The notes under the pieces were generated by a model. The model did no database searches. It was not told where the DNA came from and saw nothing but the letters and a program-made list of their open reading frames with translations. A stretch of 64,000 bases of DNA from Bacteroides caecigallinarum (GTDB taxonomy: Bacteria > Bacteroidota > Bacteroidia > Bacteroidales > Bacteroidaceae). Of the stretch, positions 1 through 9,411 are shown piece after piece (positions within the stretch are counted from its first letter, which is position 1; every line of letters begins with the position of its first letter). The position numbers and the translations under genes are program-made. The DNA lies in NCBI RefSeq assembly GCF_016902295.1, contig NZ_JACJLQ010000009.1, positions 31,903 through 95,902 of the forward strand, given 5' to 3'.

Positions 1-1
1 A

Positions 2-502
2 GAAGCTCCTGCAGAACATCCTTTCCAGTTCATCACAGGTATAGGATATACACTTGAAAGATTTGAAAAAGAAATAACAGCACTTGCTAAGGGAGACAAC
101 TTCAACTTTACTATCCCATGTGCGGAAGCATACGGCGAAGTAGATCCTGAAGGAATAAAGACTCTTCCAAAATCAGCATTCTGCGGTCCTGACGGCAAGT
201 TTGACGAGGACAACGTGTTCGAAGGAAACATCATTATGCTGAACGATGGCGAAGGAAACCAGTTCTATGCAAACGTTGGTGAAATCACTGACAGCACTGT
301 AACTATCGACCTTAACCATCCTCACGCAGGCAAGGACCTGATTTTCGAAGGTTCAATTCTGGAAATGCGTGAAGCTACAAACAAGGAAGTTCAGGACATC
401 GTTAACTCAATGAGCGGATGCGGTGGCGGATGCAGCGGTTGTGGCGGCGGATGCGGCGATCACGATGACGACTGTGGTGGCGGTTGCTGCGGATGTCATT
501 GA
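2..502 (+). CDS. slyD: SlyD-like FKBP-type peptidyl-prolyl isomerase (5' end outside window)
   Basis: The reading frame is open from the left edge, so the N-terminus is missing. The visible part starts in the FKBP fold (HPFQFITGIGYTLERFEKEI) and continues with the insert-in-flap region (FTIPCAEAYGEVDP) and an IIMLNDGEGN-type strand. The last ~27 residues are a Gly/Cys/His tail with repeated CGGGC and CSGC plus an HDDDC stretch, the hallmark of SlyD-type isomerases that bind nickel or other divalent metals. The predicted role is cytoplasmic proline isomerisation and chaperoning with metal binding. The gene is followed directly by a hairpin terminator. Family assignment is firm; the exact metal is not visible. 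Confidence 0.88.
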   Translation, partial: EAPAEHPFQFITGIGYTLERFEKEITALAKGDNFNFTIPCAEAYGEVDPEGIKTLPKSAFCGPDGKFDEDNVFEGNIIMLNDGEGNQFYANVGEITDSTVTIDLNHPHAGKDLIFEGSILEMREATNKEVQDIVNSMSGCGGGCSGCGGGCGDHDDDCGGGCCGCH

Positions 503-529
503 TTACATACGAAAAGACTGATTTAGCAT

Positions 530-569
530 AAGTGTAAATTACATTTTATTGTAGTTTACACTTTTTTTA
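530..569 (+). terminator. Intrinsic terminator after slyD
   Basis: Two 14-nt arms (530-543 and 550-563) pair with one G-T wobble around a 6-nt loop and run into a stretch of seven T. It separates slyD from the M16 lipoprotein gene. Confidence 0.8.
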
Positions 570-655
570 TGCCGTTTTTCATTGTATAAGCAAAAATATA
601 TATACATAAAGATAAAAAGAACTGTTATATGACATATTTTTAGAAAAACATTGTG

Positions 656-663
656 TATCTTCG
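656..663 (+). promoter_or_regulatory. -7 promoter element of M16 peptidase gene
   Basis: TATCTTCG is one mismatch from the Bacteroidetes -7 consensus TAnnTTTG and lies 24 nt before the ATG at 688. No clear TTTG is seen at -33. Confidence 0.5.
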
Positions 664-687
664 CATTATATTACAAATAACAGAAGT

Positions 688-3600
688 ATGAACAAATCAA
701 AGAAATTTATCGGAGCAGCCGTACTGCTGGCATTGATGACAGCATGCGGAAACGGTTCGAAGTTTAAGTACGAAACCGTACCTAACGACCCGATGCAGAC
801 ACGCATCTACACACTTGACAACGGATTGAAGGTTTACCTGACAGTAAACAAGGAAACTCCACGTATCCAGACTTACATCGCAGTAAGAGTGGGCGGAAAG
901 AACGACCCTGCAGAGACTACCGGTCTTGCACACTATTTCGAACACCTGATGTTCAAGGGAACAGAGAAATTCGGTACTACAGACTTCAGCAAGGAAAAAC
1001 CTATGCTGGACGAAATAGAACGCCTGTTTGAGGTTTACAGAAAAACCACTGACGAAGCCGAGAGAAAAGCTATCTATCACCAGATAGACAGTGTGTCATA
1101 CGAAGCTTCAAAAATCGCCATCCCGAATGAATACGACAAGCTGATGGCTGCCATTGGCGCAAACGGTACAAATGCCTACACCAGCTACGACCAGACTGTG
1201 TATGTGGAAGACATACCGTCTAACGAAATTGACAACTGGGCCAAGATTCAGGCAGACAGATTCCAGAATGCTACAATCAGAGGATTCCACACTGAGCTGG
1301 AAACTGTTTACGAAGAAAAGAACATGTCGCTTACAAAGGATTTCAGAAAGGTATATGAAACTTTGTTGAACGCTCTTTATCCTGATTATCCATACGGAAC
1401 CCAGACTGTACTCGGTTCGCAGGAACATCTGAAGAATCCTTCTATCACAAATATCAAGAATTATTTCAAGACATGGTATGTGCCTAACAATATGGCCATC
1501 TGTATGTCAGGTGACATGAATCCGGATGAAACTATCGAAATAATCAACAAGTATTTCGGTGAGATGAAGGCTAATCCTAATTTGCCTGAACGTCCTCAGC
1601 CAAAGGAATCGCCTATCAAGGAACCTGTTGTGAAGGAAGTTATGGGACTTGACGCAGAAAGCGTAGCACTGGCATGGAGAATGCCTACTACAGTTGACGA
1701 TGATGTCATCTCTGCACTCATCAGCTCTATTCTTTACAACGGACAGGCAGGTCTGCTTGACGTTAACCTGAACCAGCAGCAGAAAGTATTGGGATGCTTC
1801 GCAGGCTCACTCGGTTTGTCGGACTACTATACATATATGATAAGCGGTCAGCCAAAACAGGGACAGACTTTGGACGAAGTAAAGGACCTTATGCTGGCTG
1901 AAGTTGAAAAACTGCGCAAGGGTGAATTCGACGAAGAACTGCTTCAGGCTACAATCAACAACTACAAGCTTTACTACATGAAACAGCTTGAAAGCAACCA
2001 AAGCAGAGCAGACATGTTTGTTTCGGCATTCGTTGACGGCGACCAGTGGAGCGATGTAGTAAACTTCATCGACAAGATGAGCAAGGTGAACAAACAGCAG
2101 GTTGTTGATTTCGCAAACAAATATTTTGCCGACAACTACGCTTTGGTTTACAAACGCATGGGTAAAGACCCTAACGAAAAGAAGATGGATAAACCGTCTA
2201 TCACTCCTATCGTTATGAACCGTGACAGCGTAAGCTCATTCCTGAAAGAAATTCAGGCAAGCAAGGTTGCTCCTATCGAACCTGTATTCCTCGACTTCGA
2301 GAAAGACATGCAGAAATTCACTGCTAAATCAGACATCGAAGTGCTTTACAAGAAAAACGATATGAACGATCTGTTCCAGATGATTTATGTATTCGATATG
2401 GGCAGCCAGAACGACAAAGCTTTGGGTACAGCATTCTCATACATGGAATACCTCGGAACATCAAAGAAATCGCTTGCCGAAATCAACAAGGAATTCTATC
2501 GTCTGGCATGTTCGTTCAGCGTACATCCGGGATTGGACCGCACATACGTAGTGCTTTCAGGTCTTCAGGAAAACATGCCTCAGGCAATGCAACTGTTCGA
2601 AGAGATTCTTGCTGATGCACAGGTTGACGAAAACGCATATAAGAACTATGCAGCCGATATATTGAAGAAACGTGCGGACGCGAAACTCAACCAGTCTGCA
2701 AACTTCTCACAACTGCTTTCTTACGCTATGTGGGGCGAACACTCACCTTCGAAGAACATTCTGTCTGAAAAAGAACTTACAGGAATGAATCCTCAGGAAC
2801 TTGTAGATCGCATACATAAGTTCAACAGCTACAAGCACCGCATAATGTACTATGGTCCTGCCGACGAAAAAGAACTTACTTCTTTAATCGACCAGTATCA
2901 TAACGTACCTGCCCAGCTTCAGGATGTACCTGCACCTGCATACGACTACAAGTATCAGCCTACTACTGAAAACAAGGTTTATTTTGCCGAATACGATGCA
3001 AAACAAATCTATTTCACAGGTATTTCAAACTTCGAAAAACAATATGATGCTGCAATCCAGCCTACTTTGAGCATGTACAACGAATACTTCAGCGGTGGCA
3101 TGAACTCAATAGTATTCCAGGAAATGCGTGAAGCGAGAAGTCTTGCATATTCATCATACGCTTTCATCGCTTCTCCTTCTAAAAAGGAATATCCATACAT
3201 CTTCCGTTCGTTCATCGCTACGCAGAACGACAAGATGATAGACGCCATGAAGGCTTTCGATGAGATAATCAATAATATGCCAGAATCTGAAAAAGCATTC
3301 AAGCTGGCCCAGGAAGGAACTATCAGCCGCTTGCGTACTGACAGAATCACCGGTATGGACATTTTGTGGGAGTATCTTGACCTTCAGGACAAAGGTATAG
3401 ATGGAGATCCAAGAAAAGCTTTGTTCGAACAGGCACAGACAATGACCCTGAAAGATGTGAAAGACTTCCAGCAGAAATGGGTTAAAGACCGCAAATATAC
3501 TTATTGCGTTCTTGGTAACGAAAAAGACCTTGACATGAAATCGCTGGAAAAATACGGTAAGATTACAAAATTATCACAGAAGGATATTTTCGGATATTAA
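688..3600 (+). CDS. M16 family zinc metallopeptidase, lipoprotein
   Basis: A 970-residue two-halved M16 (pitrilysin/insulinase-like) peptidase. Residues 1-20 form a lipoprotein signal peptide ending in LMTAC, so the mature protein is probably anchored in the envelope through C20. The inverted zinc motif HxxEH is intact at 82-86 (HYFEH), with a downstream acidic stretch (ETVYEEK) for the third ligand. The C-terminal half (from about 540) repeats the fold without a zinc motif, as usual in full-length M16 enzymes. Likely role: degradation of peptides in the periplasm or at the cell surface. It stands alone between two terminators. A second, unlinked M16 gene (14455-17274) lies in the window and is regulated differently. 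Confidence 0.93.
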   Translation: MNKSKKFIGAAVLLALMTACGNGSKFKYETVPNDPMQTRIYTLDNGLKVYLTVNKETPRIQTYIAVRVGGKNDPAETTGLAHYFEHLMFKGTEKFGTTDFSKEKPMLDEIERLFEVYRKTTDEAERKAIYHQIDSVSYEASKIAIPNEYDKLMAAIGANGTNAYTSYDQTVYVEDIPSNEIDNWAKIQADRFQNATIRGFHTELETVYEEKNMSLTKDFRKVYETLLNALYPDYPYGTQTVLGSQEHLKNPSITNIKNYFKTWYVPNNMAICMSGDMNPDETIEIINKYFGEMKANPNLPERPQPKESPIKEPVVKEVMGLDAESVALAWRMPTTVDDDVISALISSILYNGQAGLLDVNLNQQQKVLGCFAGSLGLSDYYTYMISGQPKQGQTLDEVKDLMLAEVEKLRKGEFDEELLQATINNYKLYYMKQLESNQSRADMFVSAFVDGDQWSDVVNFIDKMSKVNKQQVVDFANKYFADNYALVYKRMGKDPNEKKMDKPSITPIVMNRDSVSSFLKEIQASKVAPIEPVFLDFEKDMQKFTAKSDIEVLYKKNDMNDLFQMIYVFDMGSQNDKALGTAFSYMEYLGTSKKSLAEINKEFYRLACSFSVHPGLDRTYVVLSGLQENMPQAMQLFEEILADAQVDENAYKNYAADILKKRADAKLNQSANFSQLLSYAMWGEHSPSKNILSEKELTGMNPQELVDRIHKFNSYKHRIMYYGPADEKELTSLIDQYHNVPAQLQDVPAPAYDYKYQPTTENKVYFAEYDAKQIYFTGISNFEKQYDAAIQPTLSMYNEYFSGGMNSIVFQEMREARSLAYSSYAFIASPSKKEYPYIFRSFIATQNDKMIDAMKAFDEIINNMPESEKAFKLAQEGTISRLRTDRITGMDILWEYLDLQDKGIDGDPRKALFEQAQTMTLKDVKDFQQKWVKDRKYTYCVLGNEKDLDMKSLEKYGKITKLSQKDIFGY

Positions 3601-3620
3601 TCTTATATAATTTATAGTGT

Positions 3621-3660
3621 AAAGAGACCTGTACTAAGGAGTGCGGGTCTCTTTCGTTTT
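3621..3660 (+). terminator. Intrinsic terminator after M16 peptidase
   Basis: AAAGAGACC and GGTCTCTTT arms around a short loop, followed by a T-rich run. The outer stem is extended by imperfect pairs. Confidence 0.7.
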
Positions 3661-3766
3661 TATTAGACTAACTGAAACTATTACAGAAACATTACATATA
3701 TGTTACATTTCACTTTGTCTGATTATATCAATATCCAACTGCATACACTGACACATATCTATATAT

Positions 3767-3774
3767 TAATTTTG
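3767..3774 (+). promoter_or_regulatory. -7 element that fixes the start of the histidine phosphatase
   Basis: TAATTTTG matches TAnnTTTG and lies 25 nt upstream of the ATG at 3799. It lies inside the longer open frame that begins at 3700, so that upstream start would precede the transcript and can be discarded. Confidence 0.65.
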
Positions 3775-3798
3775 TGCCGTAACAAAATTGACATTTAT

Positions 3799-5109
3799 AT
3801 GAATAAGGTAAAAAGTTTGTTTTGCATCTGCATTGCAGCTGTGGGAATGCAGAGTATCGATGCACAGACACGTGCAGAACTGGAAATCAGAGAAAATCCC
3901 AAATTGGCAACGGGGAAGTATTTGGCATACGAGGCACCAACTACCCCATTGACACCGGCTCCGGAAGGATATGTGCCATGCTATATAAGTACATATGCCA
4001 GACACGGCTCACGCTATCTGACAGGAATAGACAAGTACGAACCGGCTCTGACAATAATGGAGGAAGCAGAGAAAGACAACGGACTGACCGATGACGGAAA
4101 AAAGACACTGAAAATCCTGAGACAGCTTGCAGAAGCAGCCGAAAACCGCTACGGAGAGCTTACTCCAAAAGGAGCCAGACAACATCAGGAACTTGCAAAA
4201 AGAATGTTTGAAAATTATCCTGAAATATTTACAGACGGAGCACATATTGATGCCCGCTCTACATATAAGACTCGTGCTTTCCTTTCGATGGCAGCAGCCT
4301 GTGTGGAGTTGAAAGGCCTGAACCCGAAACTGAATATCACAACAGATGCAAGCCAGCATGATGAATATTTCATAAAATACAAGAATCCGATATATTCGGA
4401 CAGCTGCCAGCACAACGCCGATTCGGTATTTGCAGAAGCAGAAAAGCGTTTCGTTCATCCGGAACGTATCATGAAAGTGCTTTTTAAACCGGAATATATT
4501 TCAAAAGTCAAGAATCCGGGAAAGCTGGAATGCGACCTTTTCGAATATCATGGTATAAGCCAGAGTTCGGACAATATGCCAGACCTTTCATTCCTTTTCA
4601 ACGGAAAAGAACTTTTCGACTTGTGGCAACTGAACAATTTCGAATGGTACTACGAACAGGGACCATCACCTCTGAGCGGTGGCAAGATGCCCAATCTGGC
4701 ACGAAATCTGCTGAGAAATATCGTAGAGGCTGCCGACACAGCCCTTGTATCAAAAAAGCCTTGCGCAACTCTTCGTTTCGGTCATGATACAAACCTTGCT
4801 CCATTGGTGGCTCTGATGAATATTGACGGGTTCAACCATTCTACAGCCAACTGGGACTCTATCCCTCAATATTATCAGACATACCGTATGATTCCGATGT
4901 GCGGAAACCTGCAACTTATATTCTTCCGCAAGAAGGACAGCAAAGACATTCTGGTCAAACCATTGCTCAACGAACGTGAGATACATCTGACAGGAATAAA
5001 AACAGACTGTTTCCCTTTCTATCACTGGAAAGATCTCAGAAAAACATGGATAGAACTTACAGAAAAAATTTATCTCCCGGAATTGCCTGAAGAATATGAA
5101 ACAGACTAG
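3799..5109 (+). CDS. Secreted histidine phosphatase, MINPP/phytase-like (branch 2)
   Basis: A 436-residue protein with a signal peptide (MNKVKSLFCICIAAVGMQSIDAQ). The catalytic RHG motif is RHGSRY at about 68-73. The C-terminal HD-type motif appears as FGHDTNLAPLVALM, giving the proton-donor His-Asp pair of the histidine acid phosphatase branch. Family knowledge suggests a periplasmic or vesicle phosphatase acting on inositol polyphosphates, because Bacteroides MINPP homologues have this layout; substrate is inferred. The start at 3799 rather than 3700 is supported by the promoter at 3767-3774 and by the signal peptide beginning exactly there. Confidence 0.85.
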   Translation: MNKVKSLFCICIAAVGMQSIDAQTRAELEIRENPKLATGKYLAYEAPTTPLTPAPEGYVPCYISTYARHGSRYLTGIDKYEPALTIMEEAEKDNGLTDDGKKTLKILRQLAEAAENRYGELTPKGARQHQELAKRMFENYPEIFTDGAHIDARSTYKTRAFLSMAAACVELKGLNPKLNITTDASQHDEYFIKYKNPIYSDSCQHNADSVFAEAEKRFVHPERIMKVLFKPEYISKVKNPGKLECDLFEYHGISQSSDNMPDLSFLFNGKELFDLWQLNNFEWYYEQGPSPLSGGKMPNLARNLLRNIVEAADTALVSKKPCATLRFGHDTNLAPLVALMNIDGFNHSTANWDSIPQYYQTYRMIPMCGNLQLIFFRKKDSKDILVKPLLNEREIHLTGIKTDCFPFYHWKDLRKTWIELTEKIYLPELPEEYETD

Positions 5110-5144
5110 CATATCATATTTTTTACACAAAAAGCAAAGTCTCT

Positions 5145-5176
5145 ATTGGTTATTCATTAATAAAGAGTTACATTTG
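5145..5176 (+). promoter_or_regulatory. Promoter of BadF/BcrA-type kinase gene
   Basis: ATTG at 5145-5148 and TACATTTG at 5169-5176 are separated by 20 bp, a good -33/-7 pair. The ATG at 5195 follows 18 nt later. Confidence 0.75.
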
Positions 5177-5194
5177 TGATAAAGTAAAAAAGAC

Positions 5195-6025
5195 ATGATA
5201 CTAATAGCAGACAGTGGAGCGACAAAAACCGATTGGCTAATCAGCGATACAAATAAATCAGAGATACTCAAGACCGAAGGCATAAATCCTTTTCATCAGG
5301 ATGAGAACTACATTAGAAAAATTATAGAAACAGATTTATTGCCACAAATAGAAAAAGAAAATATTTCAGAGATCTATTTTTACGGTGCAGGATGCCTGCC
5401 TGAACCGGCTGAAAAAATCATAAATATTTTACAGGATTTTTTCACCGGAACCAAAGTCCATGCATATACCGACCTGATGGGAGCGGCAAGGGCATTATGT
5501 GGGAAAAAGCCGGGAATAGCTTGTATTCTTGGTACCGGCTCAAATTCATGTATGTATGACGGGAAAGAGATAACAAGGAATGTTTCCCCATTGGGATATA
5601 TATTGGGAGATGAAGGAAGCGGAGCATATCTCGGAAAAAAATTTATAGCAGACTGCCTTAAAGGACAACTTCCGGAAAATATTAAAAATGACTTTTTGAG
5701 CAATTGCGGTTTAACGGTAGAAGACATATTGCGGAAAGTTTACAGAGAGCCACAGGCAAACCGTTTTCTGGCATCATTAACACCTTATATATATAATATA
5801 AAGCATGAAGCACAGGTAAAAAATTTCCTATGTGAATGTTTCACCGATTTCTTTATAAGAAATATTATGGGATATGACACTACACTGGAAATATCATTTA
5901 CAGGATCCGTGGCATGGTACTTTCAGGAAGAAATAAAGGAAGCGGCAGAACAGCTCAATCTGAAAACCGGAAAATTCATAAAAGAACCTATTTGGGGGCT
6001 AAAAGAATATCACAAAAACCTATAA
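5195..6025 (+). CDS. BadF/BadG/BcrA/BcrD-type ATPase, GlcNAc-kinase-like
   Basis: A 276-residue ASKHA-fold protein. The phosphate-1 loop is ADSGATKTDW near the N-terminus, phosphate-2 is LGTGSNSCMYDG, and the LGDEGSGAYLGKK segment is typical of eukaryote-type N-acetylglucosamine kinases and their Bacteroidetes homologues. Likely a cytoplasmic sugar kinase for amino sugars (cell-wall or glycan salvage); the substrate is inferred from the family. It is followed after 12 nt by the SIMPL gene, so the two are probably cotranscribed from the promoter at 5145. Confidence 0.82.
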   Translation: MILIADSGATKTDWLISDTNKSEILKTEGINPFHQDENYIRKIIETDLLPQIEKENISEIYFYGAGCLPEPAEKIINILQDFFTGTKVHAYTDLMGAARALCGKKPGIACILGTGSNSCMYDGKEITRNVSPLGYILGDEGSGAYLGKKFIADCLKGQLPENIKNDFLSNCGLTVEDILRKVYREPQANRFLASLTPYIYNIKHEAQVKNFLCECFTDFFIRNIMGYDTTLEISFTGSVAWYFQEEIKEAAEQLNLKTGKFIKEPIWGLKEYHKNL

Positions 6026-6037
6026 ACTAACAAAGTT

Positions 6038-6739
6038 ATGAAGAATTTAAGATTTGAAGCCGTTGTAATTGCAATAGGATTGCTTTTACTTGGTATGTTC
6101 ATCGAACATGGAATCAGCAGTTTTGCCGACAAGGACCGTAGCGTAAACGTCAAAGGGCTTGCAGAAATGGAAGTCCCGGCTGATAAAGTTACATGGCCAC
6201 TGGTTTACAAAAGTATCGGAAATGATTTGGGCGGACTGTACGACCAAATAAACAAATCAAACAAAACCATCACACAATTCCTAATCAGCAAAGGCATAGA
6301 TGAAAAAGAAATCAGCGTCAATGCGCCTGAGATTATTGATATGAAGGCTGAACGGTACAGTAGCCAGGAAAGCACATACAGATATAACGTGACATCAGTT
6401 ATTACTGTTACGTCAGACAAAGTGGATCTGATACGTAAACTCATCAGCAGCCAGGGAGAACTTCTGAAGCAAGGTGTGGCAATCACATCAGGCGACTACC
6501 GATATAACGTTCAATACGAATATACCGGTCTGAACAAAATCAAGCCACAGATGATTGAAGAGGCTACCAAGAACGCACGTCAGGCAGCTGAAAAATTCGC
6601 TGAAGATTCGGACAGCAAGCTTGGTAAAATAAGAAAAGCAAACCAGGGACAATTCAGCATAACAGACCGTGACGCAAACACACCATACATTAAGAAGGTA
6701 AGAGTAGTAACAACTATTGACTATTCGCTTGAAGACTGA
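6038..6739 (+). CDS. SIMPL (DUF541) domain protein, membrane anchored
   Basis: A 233-residue protein with one N-terminal hydrophobic segment (about 7-30), then SVNVKGLAEMEVPADKV, the typical start of SIMPL/DUF541 proteins that form periplasmic oligomeric assemblies of unknown function. The domain fills the rest of the protein and ends with the characteristic VVTTIDYSLED strand. It probably forms an operon with the upstream kinase (12-nt gap) and ends at a strong terminator. Confidence 0.85.
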   Translation: MKNLRFEAVVIAIGLLLLGMFIEHGISSFADKDRSVNVKGLAEMEVPADKVTWPLVYKSIGNDLGGLYDQINKSNKTITQFLISKGIDEKEISVNAPEIIDMKAERYSSQESTYRYNVTSVITVTSDKVDLIRKLISSQGELLKQGVAITSGDYRYNVQYEYTGLNKIKPQMIEEATKNARQAAEKFAEDSDSKLGKIRKANQGQFSITDRDANTPYIKKVRVVTTIDYSLED

Positions 6740-6758
6740 TACAGCGATACAAAATATT

Positions 6759-6796
6759 ACAGGAGGCATAACGACACATGCCTCCTGTTCTTTTAT
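6759..6796 (+). terminator. Intrinsic terminator after SIMPL gene
   Basis: A perfect 11-bp stem (ACAGGAGGCAT at 6759-6769, complement at 6778-6788) followed by a T-rich run. Confidence 0.85.
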
Positions 6797-6833
6797 ATAA
6801 TCTTCTATTTTTCAGCATAAAAGCGGACAAAAA

Positions 6834-6865
6834 GTTGCATATATGGATGGAAGTTAATATCTTTG
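6834..6865 (+). promoter_or_regulatory. rpsA promoter
   Basis: GTTG (6834-6837) and TATCTTTG (6858-6865) with a 20-bp spacer. The predicted leader of about 60 nt is A/T-rich with no evident Shine-Dalgarno, as is common in Bacteroidetes. Confidence 0.75.
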
Positions 6866-6932
6866 CGCCCGATTTAGATAAACAATATAAAGTCTAACAC
6901 AATTAATTATTTAAAAACAATTTTTTATTTTA

Positions 6933-8717
6933 ATGGAAAACTTAAAGAACATTGCTCCTATTGAAGATTTCAACTGGGATGCGTATGAAAGTGGTGACAC
7001 ACTAACAAATGTAAGCAAAGAAGAACTTGAAAAGGCTTACGACAGTACTCTTAACAAAGTAAATGACCGTGAGGTTGTTGATGGTACTGTAATCGCAATG
7101 AACAAACGCGAAGTTGTAGTTAACATTGGCTACAAATCAGACGGTATCATTCCATTGAGTGAATTCCGTTACAATCCAGACCTGAAAGTAGGTGATACTG
7201 TAGAAGTATATATCGAAAATCAGGAAGACAAAAAAGGTCAGTTGATTTTGTCTCACAAGAAAGCACGTGCTACTCGTTCTTGGGATCGTGTTAACGCTGC
7301 TCTTGAAAACGAAGAAATCATTAAGGGTTACGTTAAGTGCCGCACTAAGGGTGGTATGATTGTTGACGTATTCGGAATCGAAGCATTCTTGCCAGGTTCT
7401 CAGATTGACGTTAAACCTATCCGCGACTATGACGTATTTGTAGGTAAGACTATGGAATTCAAAGTTGTTAAGATCAACCAGGAATTCAAGAACGTAGTTG
7501 TATCTCACAAAGCTCTTATCGAAGCTGAACTCGAACAGCAGAAGAAAGAAATCATCGGTAAACTTGAAAAAGGTCAGGTACTTGAAGGTACTGTTAAAAA
7601 TATCACATCTTACGGTGTATTCATCGACTTGGGTGGCGTAGATGGTTTGATTCACATCACAGACTTGTCTTGGGGCCGCGTAAGCGATCCACGCGAAGTT
7701 GTTTCTTTGGATCAGAAGTTGAACGTTGTTATCCTTGACTTCGATGATGACAAGAAACGTATCGCTCTTGGTTTGAAACAGCTTACTCCACATCCATGGG
7801 ATGCTCTTGATCCAAACTTGAAAGTTGGTGATCACGTTAAGGGTAAAGTAGTTGTTATGGCTGACTACGGAGCATTCATCGAAATCGCTCCAGGCGTAGA
7901 AGGTTTGATCCACGTTTCTGAAATGTCTTGGTCACAGCACTTGCGTTCAGCTCAAGACTTCATGAAAGTTGGTGACGAAGTTGAAGCTGTTATCTTGACT
8001 CTTGACCGCGAAGAACGTAAGATGTCACTTGGTATCAAGCAGTTGAAAGCTGATCCATGGGAAAACATCGAAGAAAAATATGCTGTAGGTACTAAGCACA
8101 CTGCAAAAGTACGTAACTTCACTAACTTCGGTGTATTCGTTGAAATCGAGGAAGGTGTTGACGGATTGATTCACATCTCAGACCTTTCTTGGACTAAGAA
8201 AATCAAACACCCATCAGAATTCACTCAGATTGGTGCTGAAATCGAAGTTCAGGTATTGGAAATCGACAAAGAAAACCGTCGCTTGAGCCTTGGTCACAAA
8301 CAGTTGGAAGAAAATCCATGGGATGTATTCGAAACTGTATTCACTGTAGGTTCTATCCACGAAGGTACAATCATCGAACTTTTGGACAAAGGTGCAGTAG
8401 TTTCATTGCCTTACGGTGTTGAAGGCTTCGCTACTCCAAAACACCTTGTAAAAGAAGACGGTTCTCAGGCTCAGCTTGACGAAAAGCTTCAGTTCAAAGT
8501 AATCGAATTCAACAAGGAAGCTAAACGTATCATCTTGTCTCACAGCCGTGTATTCGAAGATGCTGCTAAGGCTGAAGAAAAAGCAGAAAAGAAAGCTGCA
8601 AAGAAATCATCTAAGAAAGAAGAAGCTCCAATGATCCAGAACCAGGCTGCTTCTACAACTCTTGGTGACATCGATGCTCTTGCTGCATTGAAAGAACAGT
8701 TGGAAGGTAAGAAATAA
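6933..8717 (+). CDS. rpsA: 30S ribosomal protein S1
   Basis: A 594-residue protein made of consecutive S1 RNA-binding repeats. Clear copies carry GVFIDLGGVDGLIHITDLSW, GAFIEIAPGVEGLIHVSEMSW and GVFVEIEEGVDGLIHISDLSW, with more divergent repeats before and after. The C-terminus has a Lys/Ala/Glu-rich linker and a short conserved end. Its role is mRNA binding on the small subunit, important in a phylum with weak Shine-Dalgarno use. Codon choice (GGT, CGT, AAC, TTC) is visibly more biased than in the neighbours, which fits high expression. Flanked by its own promoter and a terminator. Confidence 0.97.
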   Translation: MENLKNIAPIEDFNWDAYESGDTLTNVSKEELEKAYDSTLNKVNDREVVDGTVIAMNKREVVVNIGYKSDGIIPLSEFRYNPDLKVGDTVEVYIENQEDKKGQLILSHKKARATRSWDRVNAALENEEIIKGYVKCRTKGGMIVDVFGIEAFLPGSQIDVKPIRDYDVFVGKTMEFKVVKINQEFKNVVVSHKALIEAELEQQKKEIIGKLEKGQVLEGTVKNITSYGVFIDLGGVDGLIHITDLSWGRVSDPREVVSLDQKLNVVILDFDDDKKRIALGLKQLTPHPWDALDPNLKVGDHVKGKVVVMADYGAFIEIAPGVEGLIHVSEMSWSQHLRSAQDFMKVGDEVEAVILTLDREERKMSLGIKQLKADPWENIEEKYAVGTKHTAKVRNFTNFGVFVEIEEGVDGLIHISDLSWTKKIKHPSEFTQIGAEIEVQVLEIDKENRRLSLGHKQLEENPWDVFETVFTVGSIHEGTIIELLDKGAVVSLPYGVEGFATPKHLVKEDGSQAQLDEKLQFKVIEFNKEAKRIILSHSRVFEDAAKAEEKAEKKAAKKSSKKEEAPMIQNQAASTTLGDIDALAALKEQLEGKK

Positions 8718-8742
8718 TTTTTGCCTACTGCAATAAAATCTA

Positions 8743-8780
8743 TAAGGCTGAATCCTCAACGGGGTTCAGCCTTATTCTTT
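8743..8780. terminator. Bidirectional terminator between rpsA and the Lrp/AsnC gene
   Basis: Ten-base arms TAAGGCTGAA (8743-8752) and TTCAGCCTTA (8765-8774) flank a CCTC/GGGG-containing loop, with T-rich and A-rich flanks serving the two convergent genes. Confidence 0.8.
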
Positions 8781-9250
8781 TATATATGTATTCCATAATC
8801 GTGCTTTATCACATCCATCACAAATACGCTCTCCAATGATGCCAAAGTGTCAATCCTGCCAAGCACATTCAGTATAAATCCCTGATAATACTTCATATCC
8901 GGAGCATGAATCTTGAGGAGATAATCAAAACTGCCTGAAATATTATAACACTCTGTCACTTCCGGTATCCCTGCTATAACTTCTGAAAAACTACGTGCTA
9001 TATCATAATTGAGATGCTGCATCTTCACCTTACAGAAAACCATAAAACCCTGATTAAGTTTCTCCGCATCAAGCACCGCAATATATTTCTTGATATACCC
9101 ACCTGATTCAAGACGTTTCAGACGTTCAAAAACCGGAGTTGACGACAGACTCACTTTAGCGGCAAGCTCTTTTGTTGTCAGTCTGGCATTCTCCTGCAAA
9201 GTACGGAGTATCTGCAAATCCACCTTATCCAATTTCTCTACATTGTTCAT
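8780..9250 (-). CDS. Lrp/AsnC family transcriptional regulator
   Basis: A 156-residue protein. Residues 5-65 form the AsnC-type winged HTH (LQILRTLQENARLTTKELAAKVSLSSTPVFERLKRLE), followed by the RAM ligand-binding domain (about 70-150). It is divergent from the O-acetylhomoserine sulfhydrylase gene with 161 bp between the two starts, so it may sense a sulphur amino acid or its precursor and regulate that gene; this is inferred from position only. Confidence 0.92.
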   Translation of the reverse strand: MNNVEKLDKVDLQILRTLQENARLTTKELAAKVSLSSTPVFERLKRLESGGYIKKYIAVLDAEKLNQGFMVFCKVKMQHLNYDIARSFSEVIAGIPEVTECYNISGSFDYLLKIHAPDMKYYQGFILNVLGRIDTLASLESVFVMDVIKHDYGIHI

Positions 9251-9351
9251 AGGACTAATATTCTGTTTTATTTAATTTTCGATACTAAAATAAGAATTAA
9301 ATCATAGAAAACAACCATATAATAGTGATATTTTCTATATTTTACACAAAT

Positions 9352-9383
9352 ATTGGACTGTATCACCATGGAGTATATCTTTG
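9352..9383 (+). promoter_or_regulatory. Promoter of O-acetylhomoserine sulfhydrylase
   Basis: ATTG (9352-9355) and TATCTTTG (9376-9383) with a 20-bp spacer. It lies downstream of the start at 9325 of the longest frame, so translation must begin later, at 9412. Confidence 0.75.
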
Positions 9384-9411
9384 CAGATGTAACAATAAAG
9401 CTATAAAGATT

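Noticed and set aside
3822..4094. Second gene in another frame inside the histidine phosphatase
   Set aside because: Overlaps the signal peptide and RHG motif region of a well-supported gene and has no features of its own.
7137..7913. 258-codon open frame antisense to rpsA
   Set aside because: A by-product of the biased codon use of rpsA; no recognisable domain and no promoter or hydrophobic pattern supporting a gene.
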